A stretch of 64,000 nt of DNA, from assembly GCF_002608075.1 (NCBI RefSeq), contig NZ_LAHA01000014.1, positions 87,899 to 151,898 of the forward strand, given 5' to 3'. Source of the DNA: Nostoc linckia z4 (GTDB lineage: Bacteria > Cyanobacteriota > Cyanobacteriia > Cyanobacteriales > Nostocaceae). This document shows positions 36,749-46,014 of this stretch, piece after piece (the stretch's first letter is position 1; each line of letters opens with the position of its first letter). A program made the translations under genes and the position numbers. Under the pieces are notes generated by a model. The model was given only the letters and a program-made list of their open reading frames with translations. It was not told the DNA's origin and ran no database searches.

Positions 36749-37690
36749 ATGGCGGAAATATCTGCAAAACTCGTCCAAGAGCTACGCCAAAAAACTGGTG
36801 CTGGCATGATGGACTGTAAAAAGGCGCTGAAAGAAACTGATGGCAATATAGATGAAGCCATAGATTGGCTACGGAAAAAGGGCATCACTTCAGCGGGTAA
36901 AAAAAGCGATCGCATTGCAGCTGAAGGTCTAGTAGACACCTATATTGAATCCGGTGGTCGAGTCGGTGTACTCATAGAACTCAACTGCCAAACCGATTTT
37001 GTGGCTCGTAACGAGGCTTTTAAAGCTTTGGTGAAAAACCTAGCTAAGCAAGCGACAACTGCTGACAGTGTTGAGTCTTTGTTAGCTCAACCCTACATTG
37101 AAGATCAAAGTGTGACTGTAGATGAATTCATCAAGCAGACTATTGGCACACTTGGCGAAAACATCCAACTGCGTCGGTTTATCAAATTTGAACTGGCAGA
37201 AGGTTCCCAAGGTATCGTCGATAGCTACATTCACACCGGCGGTCGAGTTGGTGTATTGGTAGAATTGGGTTCCAAAACAGAATCAGCTGCTGCTAAAGAA
37301 GAATTCCAAAGCTTAGCGCGGAACGCAGCCATGCAAGTTGCAGCCTGCCCCAATGTCGAGTATGTCAGCGTAGAGCAAATTCCTGCCGAAGTAGCCCAAA
37401 AAGAAAAAGCCATTGAAATGGCCAAGGATGATTTGGCGAACAAGCCAGATAACATCAAAGAAAAAATTGTTCAGGGACGAATTGACAAACGCCTTAAAGA
37501 ATTGACTTTGCTAGATCAACCTTATATTCGAGATCAAAGTATTTCCGTAGAAGAATTGTTGAAGCAAGTCAAGGGGCAATTAGGCGAAGACATCCAAGTA
37601 AATCGCTTTGTCCGCTATGTACTGGGTGAAGGCATTGAAAAGGAAGAAAGTAACTTCGCTGAAGAAGTCGCCGCACAAATGGGCAAGTAA
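36749..37690 (+). CDS. tsf: Elongation factor Ts
   Basis: A 313-residue nucleotide-exchange factor for EF-Tu. The N-terminal UBA-like part has the [16 protein letters not shown] signature. The core shows two related copies: [20 protein letters not shown] is repeated as [20 protein letters not shown], and [18 protein letters not shown] recurs as [18 protein letters not shown]. It is longer than the short EF-Ts form of about 200 residues found in many cyanobacteria, because the second half duplicates the first. A GAGGG box precedes the ATG. It lies downstream of rpsB and ends before a terminator hairpin at 37837. Confidence 0.97.
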   Translation: MAEISAKLVQELRQKTGAGMMDCKKALKETDGNIDEAIDWLRKKGITSAGKKSDRIAAEGLVDTYIESGGRVGVLIELNCQTDFVARNEAFKALVKNLAKQATTADSVESLLAQPYIEDQSVTVDEFIKQTIGTLGENIQLRRFIKFELAEGSQGIVDSYIHTGGRVGVLVELGSKTESAAAKEEFQSLARNAAMQVAACPNVEYVSVEQIPAEVAQKEKAIEMAKDDLANKPDNIKEKIVQGRIDKRLKELTLLDQPYIRDQSISVEELLKQVKGQLGEDIQVNRFVRYVLGEGIEKEESNFAEEVAAQMGK

Positions 37691-37694
37691 TATT

Positions 37695-37815
37695 TAGTTA
37701 GGAGTTAGGAGTTAGGAGTTAGGAGTTAGGAGTTAGGAGTTAGGAGTTGACTTGATAATTCATAACTGGGGTTAAGAGTTAGGAGTTGACTTGATAATTC
37801 ATCACTCACAATTCA
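37695..37815. repeat. TTAGGAG heptamer repeats after tsf
   Basis: Nine or so copies of GTTAGGA appear at 37698-37750, with a second small group near 37770-37790. They lie between the tsf stop and its terminator. Confidence 0.8.
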
Positions 37816-37836
37816 TAACTCCTAACTTATTTAAGG

Positions 37837-37863
37837 ACAGGTCAAGCCAATAGCCTGACCTGT
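37837..37863 (+). terminator. Probable terminator after tsf
   Basis: Arms ACAGGTC and GACCTGT enclose AAGCCAATAGCCT, which can extend the stem, and are followed by ATTTTATT. It lies 147 bases after the tsf stop, beyond the heptamer repeats. Confidence 0.65.
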
Positions 37864-37988
37864 ATTTTATTAATAGAGCAGCGAAATTTCGCATATAATT
37901 CAAAATTTAAAATGCTTGAGAAAGTTATCTAAAATAAATACGTACATTAGTACTATTTAGTGGTTGATATGGGTAAGAGCGAGAAGTT

Positions 37989-38834
37989 ATGGCAAGAGCA
38001 ATTGAGCGAATTGAGCGGGATATTGCAGCACTTAAAGAAGCTATTGGAGCGATCGCACTACAACTACAAACCGCTTATGCTAGTTATCTAGCCAGCTTGG
38101 GAGTAACTTTACAAAAACAGTTGATTCTAGCTACTTACCACCTTTGTACTCAAGGGTATCCAGAAAACTTCCTGAATTTGTCATTGAATCAGCGCCAGCA
38201 ATTGCAACAAGGCATCCGCAAGTTAAGTCAAGTGGCAGCGGAGCAGTTGGTTGCTTATATTAACAGTGAGGAAGTAGGGGAAGATGAGCAAGATGAGGAA
38301 GTAGGGGAAGATGAGCAAGATGAGGAAGTCGGGGGAGATGAAGAAGAAAATACTTCTTTATCCCTCTCATTCCCTGATACCTCCAATCCCATAGAACTAG
38401 CAAAATGGCAACAGAATACAGAGGATATTACGCAAGAAATACTGAAAAAAGTATCCCATGAGGCTAATGTTTTATTACAAAAAGCCGGGATATTACCGAA
38501 AAAATTACCAGAACCGATTTTAGCAGCTGCGGCTGCGGCGGCATCAGAAGCATCTGCTGAAGTAATGCCAGGGCCGCCCAACTTATTAAACTTAATAATT
38601 GAAATTGACAATGAGCAGCAGTCAGAAGATTCTGGTCTGACACAGATTATGGCTATTAATTTGCGACTGGGGGAAATTGAATTTGCTGACCCGACACTCT
38701 CATCGGAACGCAGGCAGATTCGGGGTATTTTAGTTCAGCTCAACAAACTAGAACGGGAGTATCAAAAGAAACTTCGAGAAAAAACCGTTGCTGAAGCTGA
38801 AGCTGCTTGGCGTGCTAGTTGGTTTGAAAATTAG
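37989..38834 (+). CDS. Conserved hypothetical protein upstream of recG
   Basis: A 281-residue protein of unknown function, predicted to be largely helical. The first about 85 residues (RAIERIERDIAALKEAIGAI and following) form a helical module, and the C-terminal about 60 residues are a charged coiled-coil-like helix. Between them lies a Glu/Asp-rich insert with a 27-base tandem duplication (units at 38268 and 38295, encoding EEVGEDEQD twice), which looks like an intergenic-type repeat in the coding frame. No signal peptide or membrane segment is present. It precedes recG by 74 bases on the same strand, so they may be co-transcribed. Confidence 0.8.
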   Translation: MARAIERIERDIAALKEAIGAIALQLQTAYASYLASLGVTLQKQLILATYHLCTQGYPENFLNLSLNQRQQLQQGIRKLSQVAAEQLVAYINSEEVGEDEQDEEVGEDEQDEEVGGDEEENTSLSLSFPDTSNPIELAKWQQNTEDITQEILKKVSHEANVLLQKAGILPKKLPEPILAAAAAAASEASAEVMPGPPNLLNLIIEIDNEQQSEDSGLTQIMAINLRLGEIEFADPTLSSERRQIRGILVQLNKLEREYQKKLREKTVAEAEAAWRASWFEN

Positions 38835-38835
38835 T

Positions 38836-38905
38836 TATTAGTCATTAGTCATTAGTCATTAGTCATTAATACAATGCCCTATGCCCTATGCCCCATGCCC
38901 AATAA
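38836..38905. repeat. Tandem repeats between the hypothetical gene and recG
   Basis: ATTAGTC heptamers (38836-38868) and CCCTATG/CCCCATG-type heptamers (38875-38905) fill the short spacer right up to the recG start. Confidence 0.8.
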
Positions 38906-38908
38906 CCA

Positions 38909-41398
38909 ATGAGTAATGAAAAACCAGATTGGATAAGATTGCACAAAGCCTTGGCAGTAGAAGCCGAACATGGTTTCTCAGATTTGATGGGCAGACAATA
39001 CCGCTTTAGCGAATTTCTTAGCTTGACTTTGGGAAAATTTCCCGCAGGTTTACCCCAAAACGAACGCCGTCGTTGGCAAGGATTAGCGGTGCAATTTGCC
39101 AGTTATCCACATTTAGCGGTGGAAGAAAGGCAACACTTAGTAGCAGAGACTCGTAGGTATCTTTACCAGCTACAGCAGGAGGATGAGGAAGGGGAGCAAA
39201 GAAGCGGGGAAGCAGGGGAGCAGAGGAGAAGTTATCAATCCAAAATCCAAAATCCAACAACTCCTATTGTTGCTGAGGTGAGCCGGAGGCTGGCTCCGAA
39301 AATTGAGCAAAAGCTGAGCGATTTACCAGAAATCGGCTTTAAAAGAGCTGATAATTTAGCGCGTCTTGGTTTGTATACCATCCGGGATTTGCTTTTTTAT
39401 TATCCCCGCGACCACATTGACTATGCGCGTCAGGTGAACATCCGTGAGTTACAAGCGGGTGAAACGGTGACAATAGTGGCAACGGTGAAGCGTTGCAACT
39501 GCTTTACTAGCCCCAAGAATCAGAAATTATCTATTTTAGAATTGGTAGTAAAAGATAACAGCGGTCAAATTAAAATTGGGCGTTTTTACGCAGGTAGCCG
39601 CTATAGTAGTCGCGGTTGGCAAGAAAGTTTAAAACGCCGTTATCAGGTAGGTAGTATTGTGGCCGCCTGCGGGTTGGTGAAAGAAAGCAAATACGGCTTG
39701 ACGCTGGATAATCCTGAATTAGAAGTTTTGGCAAATCCAGGGGATGCCATTGAGTCGCTGAATATTGGACGTGTGGTGCCAATTTATGCATTGACAGAGG
39801 GAGTGGTGGCCAATGCAGTGCGACAAGCGGTAATTGCGGCTTTACCGGCTGCGGCTCAATTGAAAGACCCTTTGCCTAGTGGTTTGCGGCAGAAATATGC
39901 TTTGATGGAATTGAAAGATGCGATCGCCAATATTCACTTTCCCAAAGATGGCGAAACTCTGCAAGTCGCTCGTCGTCGTCTAGTATTTGACGAATTTTTC
40001 TACCTGCAACTCGGTTTACTGCAACGTCAACAACAAGCAAAGGCAATTCAAAAGGCTGCTATTCTCGCACCACGCGGTCAACTGATAGAGAAATTTTACG
40101 AAATACTGCCTTTTCAACTCACTGGGGCACAGCAACGAGTCATTAACGATATCCTCAACGACTTGCAAAAACCCGCACCCATGAATCGTTTGGTGCAAGG
40201 CGATGTCGGTTCCGGTAAAACTGTGGTTGCGGTGCTGGCTATCCTGGCAGCAATTCAATCTGGCTATCAAGCGGCGCTGATGGCTCCCACAGAAGTTTTA
40301 GCAGAACAGCATTATCGCAAGTTAGTTAGTTGGTTTAACTTGCTGCATTTACCAGTGGAATTACTGACTGGTTCAACGAAAACTGCTAAACGCAGACAAA
40401 TACATTCTCAGTTGGAAACAGGTGAACTACCGCTATTGGTGGGAACTCATGCCTTGATTCAAGACCCTGTGAATTTCCAGCGTTTGGGGTTAGTAGTAAT
40501 TGACGAACAACATCGCTTTGGGGTAGAACAACGGGCGCGTTTGCAGCAAAAAGGCCAGCAACCTCATGTGTTAACAATGACAGCTACTCCGATTCCCCGA
40601 ACTTTAGCACTGACAATACACGGGGATTTAGACGTTAGCCAAATTGATGAGTTACCACCAGGACGGCAAAAGATACAAACAACAATGCTATCAGGTCAGC
40701 AACGCAACCATGCTTATGAACTGATGCGTCGAGAAATTGCCCAAGGAAGGCAAGTTTATGTAGTTTTGCCGTTAGTGGAAGAATCAGAAAAATTAGACTT
40801 GCGATCTGCGGTAGATGAGCATCAAAAGTTACAGGAAAGCGTTTTTCCAGATTTTCAGGTGGGGCTGCTCCACGGTCGCATGAGTTCAGCCGAAAAAGAC
40901 GACGCAATCACTAAATTTCGGGATAACGAAACACAAATTTTAGTTTCAACTACTGTTGTTGAGGTGGGTGTAGACGTGCCTAACGCTACAGTGATGCTCA
41001 TTGAAAATGCAGAGCGATTTGGGTTATCGCAATTGCACCAATTACGGGGGCGTGTTGGTCGTGGCGCGGCTCAGTCTTACTGTTTGTTGATGAGCAGTTC
41101 TAGGAATCCCGATGCACAACAAAGATTGAGGGTTTTGGAACAGTCCCAAGATGGCTTTTTCATCTCAGAAATGGATATGCGTTTTCGCGGGCCGGGGCAA
41201 GTACTGGGAACTCGTCAATCTGGAGTGCCGGATTTTACTTTGGCGAGTTTGGTTGAAGATGAAGAAGTTTTACTTTTGGCACGGCAAGCAGCTGAAAAAA
41301 TCATAGAGATGGATGTGACTTTAGAGCGCTGGTTTTTGATGAAAGAAGAATTGAAATATCGATATGAGCGGTTGATGGGCGGAGCGATTTTGACGTAA
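38909..41398 (+). CDS. recG: ATP-dependent DNA helicase RecG
   Basis: An 829-residue helicase that remodels stalled replication forks and branched recombination intermediates. A cyanobacterial N-terminal extension (1-130) precedes the wedge/OB domain (about 150-290). Helicase motifs are clear: I in QGDVGSGKTVVAVLAI, Ia in ALMAPTEVLAEQHY, II as DEQH, III in TMTATPIPRTLAL, and the C-terminal GLLHGRMSSAEKD, VSTTVVEVGVDVPNAT and QLRGRVGRG. A charged insert at about residues 88-115 is encoded by sequence like the intergenic GGGGAAGCAGGGGAGCA repeats, so a repeat seems to have been absorbed in frame (39176-39262). Confidence 0.96.
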   Translation: MSNEKPDWIRLHKALAVEAEHGFSDLMGRQYRFSEFLSLTLGKFPAGLPQNERRRWQGLAVQFASYPHLAVEERQHLVAETRRYLYQLQQEDEEGEQRSGEAGEQRRSYQSKIQNPTTPIVAEVSRRLAPKIEQKLSDLPEIGFKRADNLARLGLYTIRDLLFYYPRDHIDYARQVNIRELQAGETVTIVATVKRCNCFTSPKNQKLSILELVVKDNSGQIKIGRFYAGSRYSSRGWQESLKRRYQVGSIVAACGLVKESKYGLTLDNPELEVLANPGDAIESLNIGRVVPIYALTEGVVANAVRQAVIAALPAAAQLKDPLPSGLRQKYALMELKDAIANIHFPKDGETLQVARRRLVFDEFFYLQLGLLQRQQQAKAIQKAAILAPRGQLIEKFYEILPFQLTGAQQRVINDILNDLQKPAPMNRLVQGDVGSGKTVVAVLAILAAIQSGYQAALMAPTEVLAEQHYRKLVSWFNLLHLPVELLTGSTKTAKRRQIHSQLETGELPLLVGTHALIQDPVNFQRLGLVVIDEQHRFGVEQRARLQQKGQQPHVLTMTATPIPRTLALTIHGDLDVSQIDELPPGRQKIQTTMLSGQQRNHAYELMRREIAQGRQVYVVLPLVEESEKLDLRSAVDEHQKLQESVFPDFQVGLLHGRMSSAEKDDAITKFRDNETQILVSTTVVEVGVDVPNATVMLIENAERFGLSQLHQLRGRVGRGAAQSYCLLMSSSRNPDAQQRLRVLEQSQDGFFISEMDMRFRGPGQVLGTRQSGVPDFTLASLVEDEEVLLLARQAAEKIIEMDVTLERWFLMKEELKYRYERLMGGAILT

Positions 41399-41407
41399 AA
41401 ACAGCCA

Positions 41408-41983
41408 TTAGTTCAAAATCTGTGCTAAATCTAACACAAACCCAGGTAAGACATCCTCTCCTGATAAACTAGTGGGCGATTGCAGAATCTCAACATCTTT
41501 TCCTGGGCGATAAATTTCTACTCGTTGGTTTTGGGGATCGATTAGCCAACCTAAACGCACACCATTGCTAATGTATTCCCGCATCTTTTCTTGCACAGTT
41601 TTTAAGCTGTCTGAAGCAGAGCGTAATTCCACCGCAAAATCGGGTGCCATTGGTAGGAATCTGTCGGGGTCTGGATTTAAGGCTTCTAATCGCTGGCGAC
41701 TCACCCAAGACGCATCAGGAGACCGATTTGCACCATTAGGAAGCTTGAAACCCGTTGAAGAGTCAAAAGTCAGCCCTGTACCATCAGCCTCACTCCAAAA
41801 TTCTAACCGGGCTGTTAGTTTTGAATTTCGATTTCCGCTTTCCCATCCAGTTGGTGGCATGATAATTAATTCTCCCTCTGCCGTGCGCTCAAGTCGCAAA
41901 TCTCGATTATTTTGACACAGTTGGAAGAATTGCTCGTCTGTTAGTTCAATTGTGGGGCTGAGGTTAAGAATTAGGGCAGTCAT
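41408..41983 (-). CDS. Uma2 family (DUF820) restriction-endonuclease-like protein
   Basis: A 191-residue protein of the PD-(D/E)XK-like Uma2 family, abundant in cyanobacteria. The pattern SPDASWVSRQRLEAL, then DFAVELRSASDSLKTVQEKM and GVRLGWLIDPQNQRVEIYRP matches the family core, with candidate catalytic Asp, Glu and Lys. The biological role of Uma2 proteins is not established and many copies may be mobile or domesticated. It is a single gene that converges with recG (nine bases between the two stop regions). Confidence 0.92.
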   Translation of the reverse strand: MTALILNLSPTIELTDEQFFQLCQNNRDLRLERTAEGELIIMPPTGWESGNRNSKLTARLEFWSEADGTGLTFDSSTGFKLPNGANRSPDASWVSRQRLEALNPDPDRFLPMAPDFAVELRSASDSLKTVQEKMREYISNGVRLGWLIDPQNQRVEIYRPGKDVEILQSPTSLSGEDVLPGFVLDLAQILN

Positions 41984-42163
41984 AATTGCCTTTTAATTTT
42001 GCTACCAGTAGATTAGTATTGAGATGATTTTTAGGAGTAGTGCCACCATAAGTATTTCACATTCGAGATTTTATGGTGATGGTGCAAGTTTCCTTGCCAA
42101 ACTTCATAACAATCTTGAAATTCAGCTAGGATTACAGCTTTTCAAACATTCTAAAAAAAATTT

Positions 42164-42709
42164 ATGCAAAATTGGCCTTCTTGGATTCCTACCCCCCGGT
42201 TTTGGGTAAATGCGATCGCTCTTATTCTATTAATAATTGGTTTACAGTATGCGATCGCCTATCTGGGAATGATTATTTTCATGCTCATTAATTTACTACC
42301 CAGGGTAATTTTTCTCAAGTTCATCTATTTATTTAGCTTGGTAGCGCAACTTTCCCCCATCATAGTGGTAGCATTTGTTCACCATTGGCTGCATCGGTTT
42401 TTAGATAACTTCTTCCCAGAAAGTCGAGTCACGGAAACAGAAGCAACCCCAGGAGTTTTACCCAGTTTTCTCAGTTGGTGGGAAGGATTATATGGTTGGT
42501 CGGTGAATATTCTCTCAATAGTAATAGCATCTGGTCTTTTGGGGCTTTTTATGCCATCTCCTGATTTATTTAATTTATTAACTGTATTTAAAAATGAACT
42601 ACCGCATTTGCCGACAATTTCCATGTTCATTCAAGTAATTGTTGCTGCCTATCTTTATCAGTTTGAGTATTTAGTGCATCAGCATTTGATAGCAGCAGCT
42701 AGACAGTAG
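42164..42709 (+). CDS. Membrane protein of unknown function
   Basis: A 181-residue hydrophobic protein with about four to five membrane helices (about residues 13-35, 38-58, 60-75, 110-130 and 145-170). A polar loop with SRVTETEATPGVLPS (about 84-98) separates the two halves. No family was recognised. It has no close same-strand partner; the following 260 bases hold a MITE-like element. Confidence 0.75.
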   Translation: MQNWPSWIPTPRFWVNAIALILLIIGLQYAIAYLGMIIFMLINLLPRVIFLKFIYLFSLVAQLSPIIVVAFVHHWLHRFLDNFFPESRVTETEATPGVLPSFLSWWEGLYGWSVNILSIVIASGLLGLFMPSPDLFNLLTVFKNELPHLPTISMFIQVIVAAYLYQFEYLVHQHLIAAARQ

Positions 42710-42712
42710 ACT

Positions 42713-42877
42713 AGGACTTACGCACTCTTAACGGAAAATCGAACCGCAGAGGACGCAGCGAAAAGTCGGAGCGCCGGCTTCCGGCGTACACCGAAGGGGT
42801 TGCCGCAGGCATCTGAACTTTTCAAGACAGAGGACACGGAGAAATCAGAGTTTCAGAGAGTTCTTGCGTAAGTCCTA
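42713..42877. mobile_element. MITE-like element with AGGACTTACGCA ends
   Basis: Perfect 12-base terminal inverted repeats AGGACTTACGCA (42713-42724) and TGCGTAAGTCCT (42865-42876) enclose a GC-rich non-coding core that contains an inverted GCCGGCTTCCGGC motif. The flanks carry a six-base direct repeat TAGACT (42707-42712 and 42878-42883), consistent with a target duplication. There is no transposase. Confidence 0.65.
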
Positions 42878-42966
42878 TAGACTTGCCATCAAAGAGAGGT
42901 AAAATTTTAGGTCTCTACAAACGTTTTGGTAAGTTTCATACATTAAATTAGCAACACAAAAAAACA

Positions 42967-44301
42967 TCAAAGCGCTGTAATATATGCTTCTAGAGTATCT
43001 TTAACTTTAGAAGCTTTACAATATGGAGTAACCTCAGAATAATCTGGTTTTACTGTCCAATCGTAATGGCGAAGTAGTGTAGAAAGCACAATTTTCATTT
43101 CCATTTGGGCAAATTCCATGCCTAAGCAACTGTGGGAACCACCACCAAAACCGATTAGTGCAAAAGGATGCTTTTTATCTTCTTCGCGAGGGGGTGCAAA
43201 GCGGTCGGGGTCGAAGCGATGGGGATCGGCGTAGAGTTCTGGTAGACGGTGAGTCAGCATTGGGGAAATTGTCACAAACCAGCCAGCAGGAATGCGATAG
43301 CCTGCATACTCAATATCTTTGAGGACGCCACGATTATAGGCATACACTGGAGGATAAAGGCGTTCTGTTTCTTTGAGGACGTTCATTAACTCTGGAAATT
43401 GTTTGAGGTGAGACAGAGTTAAAGGATTATTTCCCACAACTGCTAACTGTTCTTGACGCAGTCTTTCTCGCCATTCAGGCCGATGACCTAATTCAAATAT
43501 TACCCAACTCAGCAAAGAAGCTGTGGTTTCATGTCCTGCAAATAGCAGTAATAATGCTTCGTTAATTACCTGTGCTTGGCTCAATTTATTGCCGTCTTCA
43601 TCAACAGCGGCTAGCAGTAATCCCAAAACGTCTTTTGATGCTTCTAAATTACCTTCTTTGATACGCTGGGCAATAACTTGATTTAAAAAAGCTACTAATT
43701 TACTTCTGGCACTTTGACCGCGACCATATAAAGTAAAAGGAACATTCCATTTAAATATTGCCAAACTGCTATCAATTAATTGTGTAAACCACTGACTAGT
43801 TTGTTCTACTTCGGTTTTGTTTTGACTTCCCAAAAACAAGCGACTAGCAACTCTTAAAGTTAACTTACGAAAACTAGAATTTAAAGAAATTGTTCCTTGT
43901 TCTCCCCAATCTTTGAGGAATTCTTCTACTATATTTTGAATTATGTCGAAATATGTAGCGATCGCCTTTCCATGAAATGCTGGATACATTAAGCGACGAG
44001 TTAGCCGATGTTCTTCGCCGTCTTGCAATAAAATATTGTTACCAAATGTAGGTTCGAGAAAATACCAACCTATCCGCGATGACATATTTTCTGCTTGTTC
44101 TACCAAGACTAGGCGATTAGCATCAGGCCCAATTAAATAAGCGCGTTTATGTCCCAACACTCTAGTCTTAAAAACTGAACCATACTGATGAAATCGTCGC
44201 CATAGATACAGTTCTAAATCGCGGAATATTTCCAAAGTCTCGCCCAAGAAAGGCAAACCATAGGAACCAGGGATTTCGTCGGCGGGTTTTAGCTGCCCCA
44301 T
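42967..44301 (-). CDS. Cytochrome P450 (CYP120-like)
   Basis: A 444-residue P450 monooxygenase. I chose the ATG at 44301 because a GGAGG box lies eight bases upstream and MGQLKPADEIPGSYGLPFLG matches the usual start; the frame extends 27 codons further without support. The I-helix AGHETT is at about residues 255-260, the ExxR motif is in KETERLYPP (about 310-318), and the heme-ligand Cys is about residue 392 in FGGGSHSCLGMEFA. The overall look resembles CYP120, whose Synechocystis member hydroxylates retinoids. The substrate here is an inference. No redox partner is adjacent. Confidence 0.94.
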   Translation of the reverse strand: MGQLKPADEIPGSYGLPFLGETLEIFRDLELYLWRRFHQYGSVFKTRVLGHKRAYLIGPDANRLVLVEQAENMSSRIGWYFLEPTFGNNILLQDGEEHRLTRRLMYPAFHGKAIATYFDIIQNIVEEFLKDWGEQGTISLNSSFRKLTLRVASRLFLGSQNKTEVEQTSQWFTQLIDSSLAIFKWNVPFTLYGRGQSARSKLVAFLNQVIAQRIKEGNLEASKDVLGLLLAAVDEDGNKLSQAQVINEALLLLFAGHETTASLLSWVIFELGHRPEWRERLRQEQLAVVGNNPLTLSHLKQFPELMNVLKETERLYPPVYAYNRGVLKDIEYAGYRIPAGWFVTISPMLTHRLPELYADPHRFDPDRFAPPREEDKKHPFALIGFGGGSHSCLGMEFAQMEMKIVLSTLLRHYDWTVKPDYSEVTPYCKASKVKDTLEAYITAL

Positions 44302-44704
44302 ATTTGAGTTCCTCCAACAGTAATTAGCATTGATTTGAAAGTGGGGAGTAGAAAATGGGCATTGGTTTGAACTTAACGCCAAACGGACGGTTAGAAACCA
44401 CGTTTACACAAACAAAACCTGCCTCCCGCCTATCCTGACGATAAATATTCACGACGACCTACCTAATTCATTTTAAGAGTAATACGGTTCGGATAAGCAG
44501 TATGAACTTCCCCAGGACTTACGCACAGGCAAGGGAAAATCTAACCTATTCCCTTGTGGTCTGAGAAAAGGTTAAGGGGTAAAGGATGTATTTGAAACCT
44601 TTCCCCTTTCCCCTTTAACCGAACCGTATTGATTTTAAGAGGTGCGATCGCTACGATAATAATCAAGTCAGATTTTTTAATCACTTAACCGACTAGGCAA
44701 AAGG
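44302..44704. other. Intergenic region between P450 and HD-Pnk genes
   Basis: About 400 bases containing the P450 promoter, the MITE-like element at 44481-44630 and a HIP1 octamer near 44645. No gene is seen. Confidence 0.55.
44481..44630 (+). mobile_element. MITE-like element with AATACGGTTCGG ends and target duplication
   Basis: A 150-base element with perfect 12-base terminal inverted repeats AATACGGTTCGG and CCGAACCGTATT. It is flanked by ten-base direct repeats ATTTTAAGAG (44470-44479 and 44632-44641), separated from the ends by single bases. An AGGACTTACGCA sequence lies inside, matching the ends of the neighbouring element at 42713. A related, expanded copy lies at 14753-14959 in the opposite orientation. 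Confidence 0.75.
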
Positions 44705-45847
44705 TTAAAATTCTTCCACTACCCAATCTACTGTATGTGCTTCGGTAACATCGGGGACTTCTAGGCGCGTTTTCAAGCGAGAAAGTACTTTTTCTGGCAG
44801 TTTGGCGGTGCGATGGGTGTTTCTTCTCAGCAATTCTTTCCAAGGTGCTTCCAAATATACAATGCGAATGCTGGCTTGATAAGTGGCAAAGAAACGAACT
44901 AGCATCCCCCGCAGTTGGCGGCTGATGTTAGTCGCATTCCAAACAAAAGATTGTCCATCTCGCATATATTCTTTAGCCATTGCTTTGGCTGCATTTACCA
45001 CTGCACCTTGATTTTCTTCTGGGTCGATCCCCATTGAATTCCGCAGTTTATCTAAAGAAATTATCTGCCAGTCGGGAAGATTTTGTTTAATCCAAGTATC
45101 TTTTCCCGCACCTGGTAATCCTGACATCATCACCACCTGAAAGCGCGTATCGTCATAAGCTGCATAATCTGGGTTACCATCTTCTTTTTGAAAATAAACA
45201 AACCGACTGTGTGCTGATGGAAATACTCGCGGCTGGTCAAAACAGTGATTTTCTTGGCAAAATTCCCGAAAAAACTCGATTTTCTCGAATAAGTTTGCTT
45301 GGTCATTGCAGTAACGTCCCTTAACGTCTGCTTCTGCCAACAAACTCAGCAAATCGCAACGAATAACTTGACTCGTTTTAATGACTGCGCGTTCTGGGTT
45401 GGGTTTGTCCCAAAACCACAAGGGTAAGCTGCCGTATTTTACCAAAGCCACAATCGCTTCCCGTTGATGGAAGGGTATATGCAAATTCCAGAGAATCTCC
45501 CGTGCCATTTTTGCACCTTGGAGTACATGACCTTTTGAGGTAATGCAACCATCTGCTTCTATTTGTGTAGCAGCAGGTTTGGCAACATCGTGCAGCAAAG
45601 CCGCAGCAAACAACACAGAACGTTCTTCAGTTGGTAATGCCCGCCATTGGGGTAATGCCACTAATGCCTCGCATACCAATTTGGTATGGATGAGAACATT
45701 ACCTTCAGCATGGTAGCGCTGATCTTGGGGACAATCAGCAAGCGATCGCAACCAATCAAATTCTGCTTCCAATGCTGGCCAATCTATCGACCAATCGCTT
45801 TCACAGGGACAATAAGGAAAAGACCAAGATTGCAACACAGTATTCAT
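44705..45847 (-). CDS. HD-Pnk-like RNA end-healing enzyme (HD phosphoesterase plus polynucleotide kinase)
   Basis: A 380-residue two-domain protein. The N-terminal half contains an HD phosphohydrolase signature: His-Asp at 86-87 in AALLHDVAKPAAT, with His54 (VLIHTKL) upstream and the KGHVLQGAKMA helix downstream. The C-terminal half is a P-loop kinase: GLPGAGKDT at 243-251, DKLRN at 266-270, and WNATNISRQLR at 303-313, as in T4 polynucleotide-kinase-type enzymes. This matches HD-Pnk, described from Runella, which removes 2',3'-cyclic phosphate and phosphorylates 5'-OH ends. The RNA ligase gene lies immediately upstream, supporting an RNA-repair role. Confidence 0.87.
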   Translation of the reverse strand: MNTVLQSWSFPYCPCESDWSIDWPALEAEFDWLRSLADCPQDQRYHAEGNVLIHTKLVCEALVALPQWRALPTEERSVLFAAALLHDVAKPAATQIEADGCITSKGHVLQGAKMAREILWNLHIPFHQREAIVALVKYGSLPLWFWDKPNPERAVIKTSQVIRCDLLSLLAEADVKGRYCNDQANLFEKIEFFREFCQENHCFDQPRVFPSAHSRFVYFQKEDGNPDYAAYDDTRFQVVMMSGLPGAGKDTWIKQNLPDWQIISLDKLRNSMGIDPEENQGAVVNAAKAMAKEYMRDGQSFVWNATNISRQLRGMLVRFFATYQASIRIVYLEAPWKELLRRNTHRTAKLPEKVLSRLKTRLEVPDVTEAHTVDWVVEEF

Positions 45848-45854
45848 ATTCCTA

Positions 45855-45945
45855 ATAGAAAGAATTCAGGAGTCAGGAGTCAGAATTCAGAATTCAGGAG
45901 TCAGAATTCAGGAGTCAGAAGTCAGAATTCAGAATTGAATGGGAC
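45855..45945. repeat. GAATTCAGGAGTCA-type repeats between the RNA-repair genes
   Basis: About ten imperfect heptamers (CAGAATT, CAGGAGT) fill the 167-base spacer between the ligase and HD-Pnk genes. Confidence 0.75.
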
Positions 45946-46014
45946 TTAGGCAAAAACTCAAGGATAAAGTTTTTGGGAATGGGGTATGGGGAAGATGTTA
46001 CTAATGCCCCAAAG

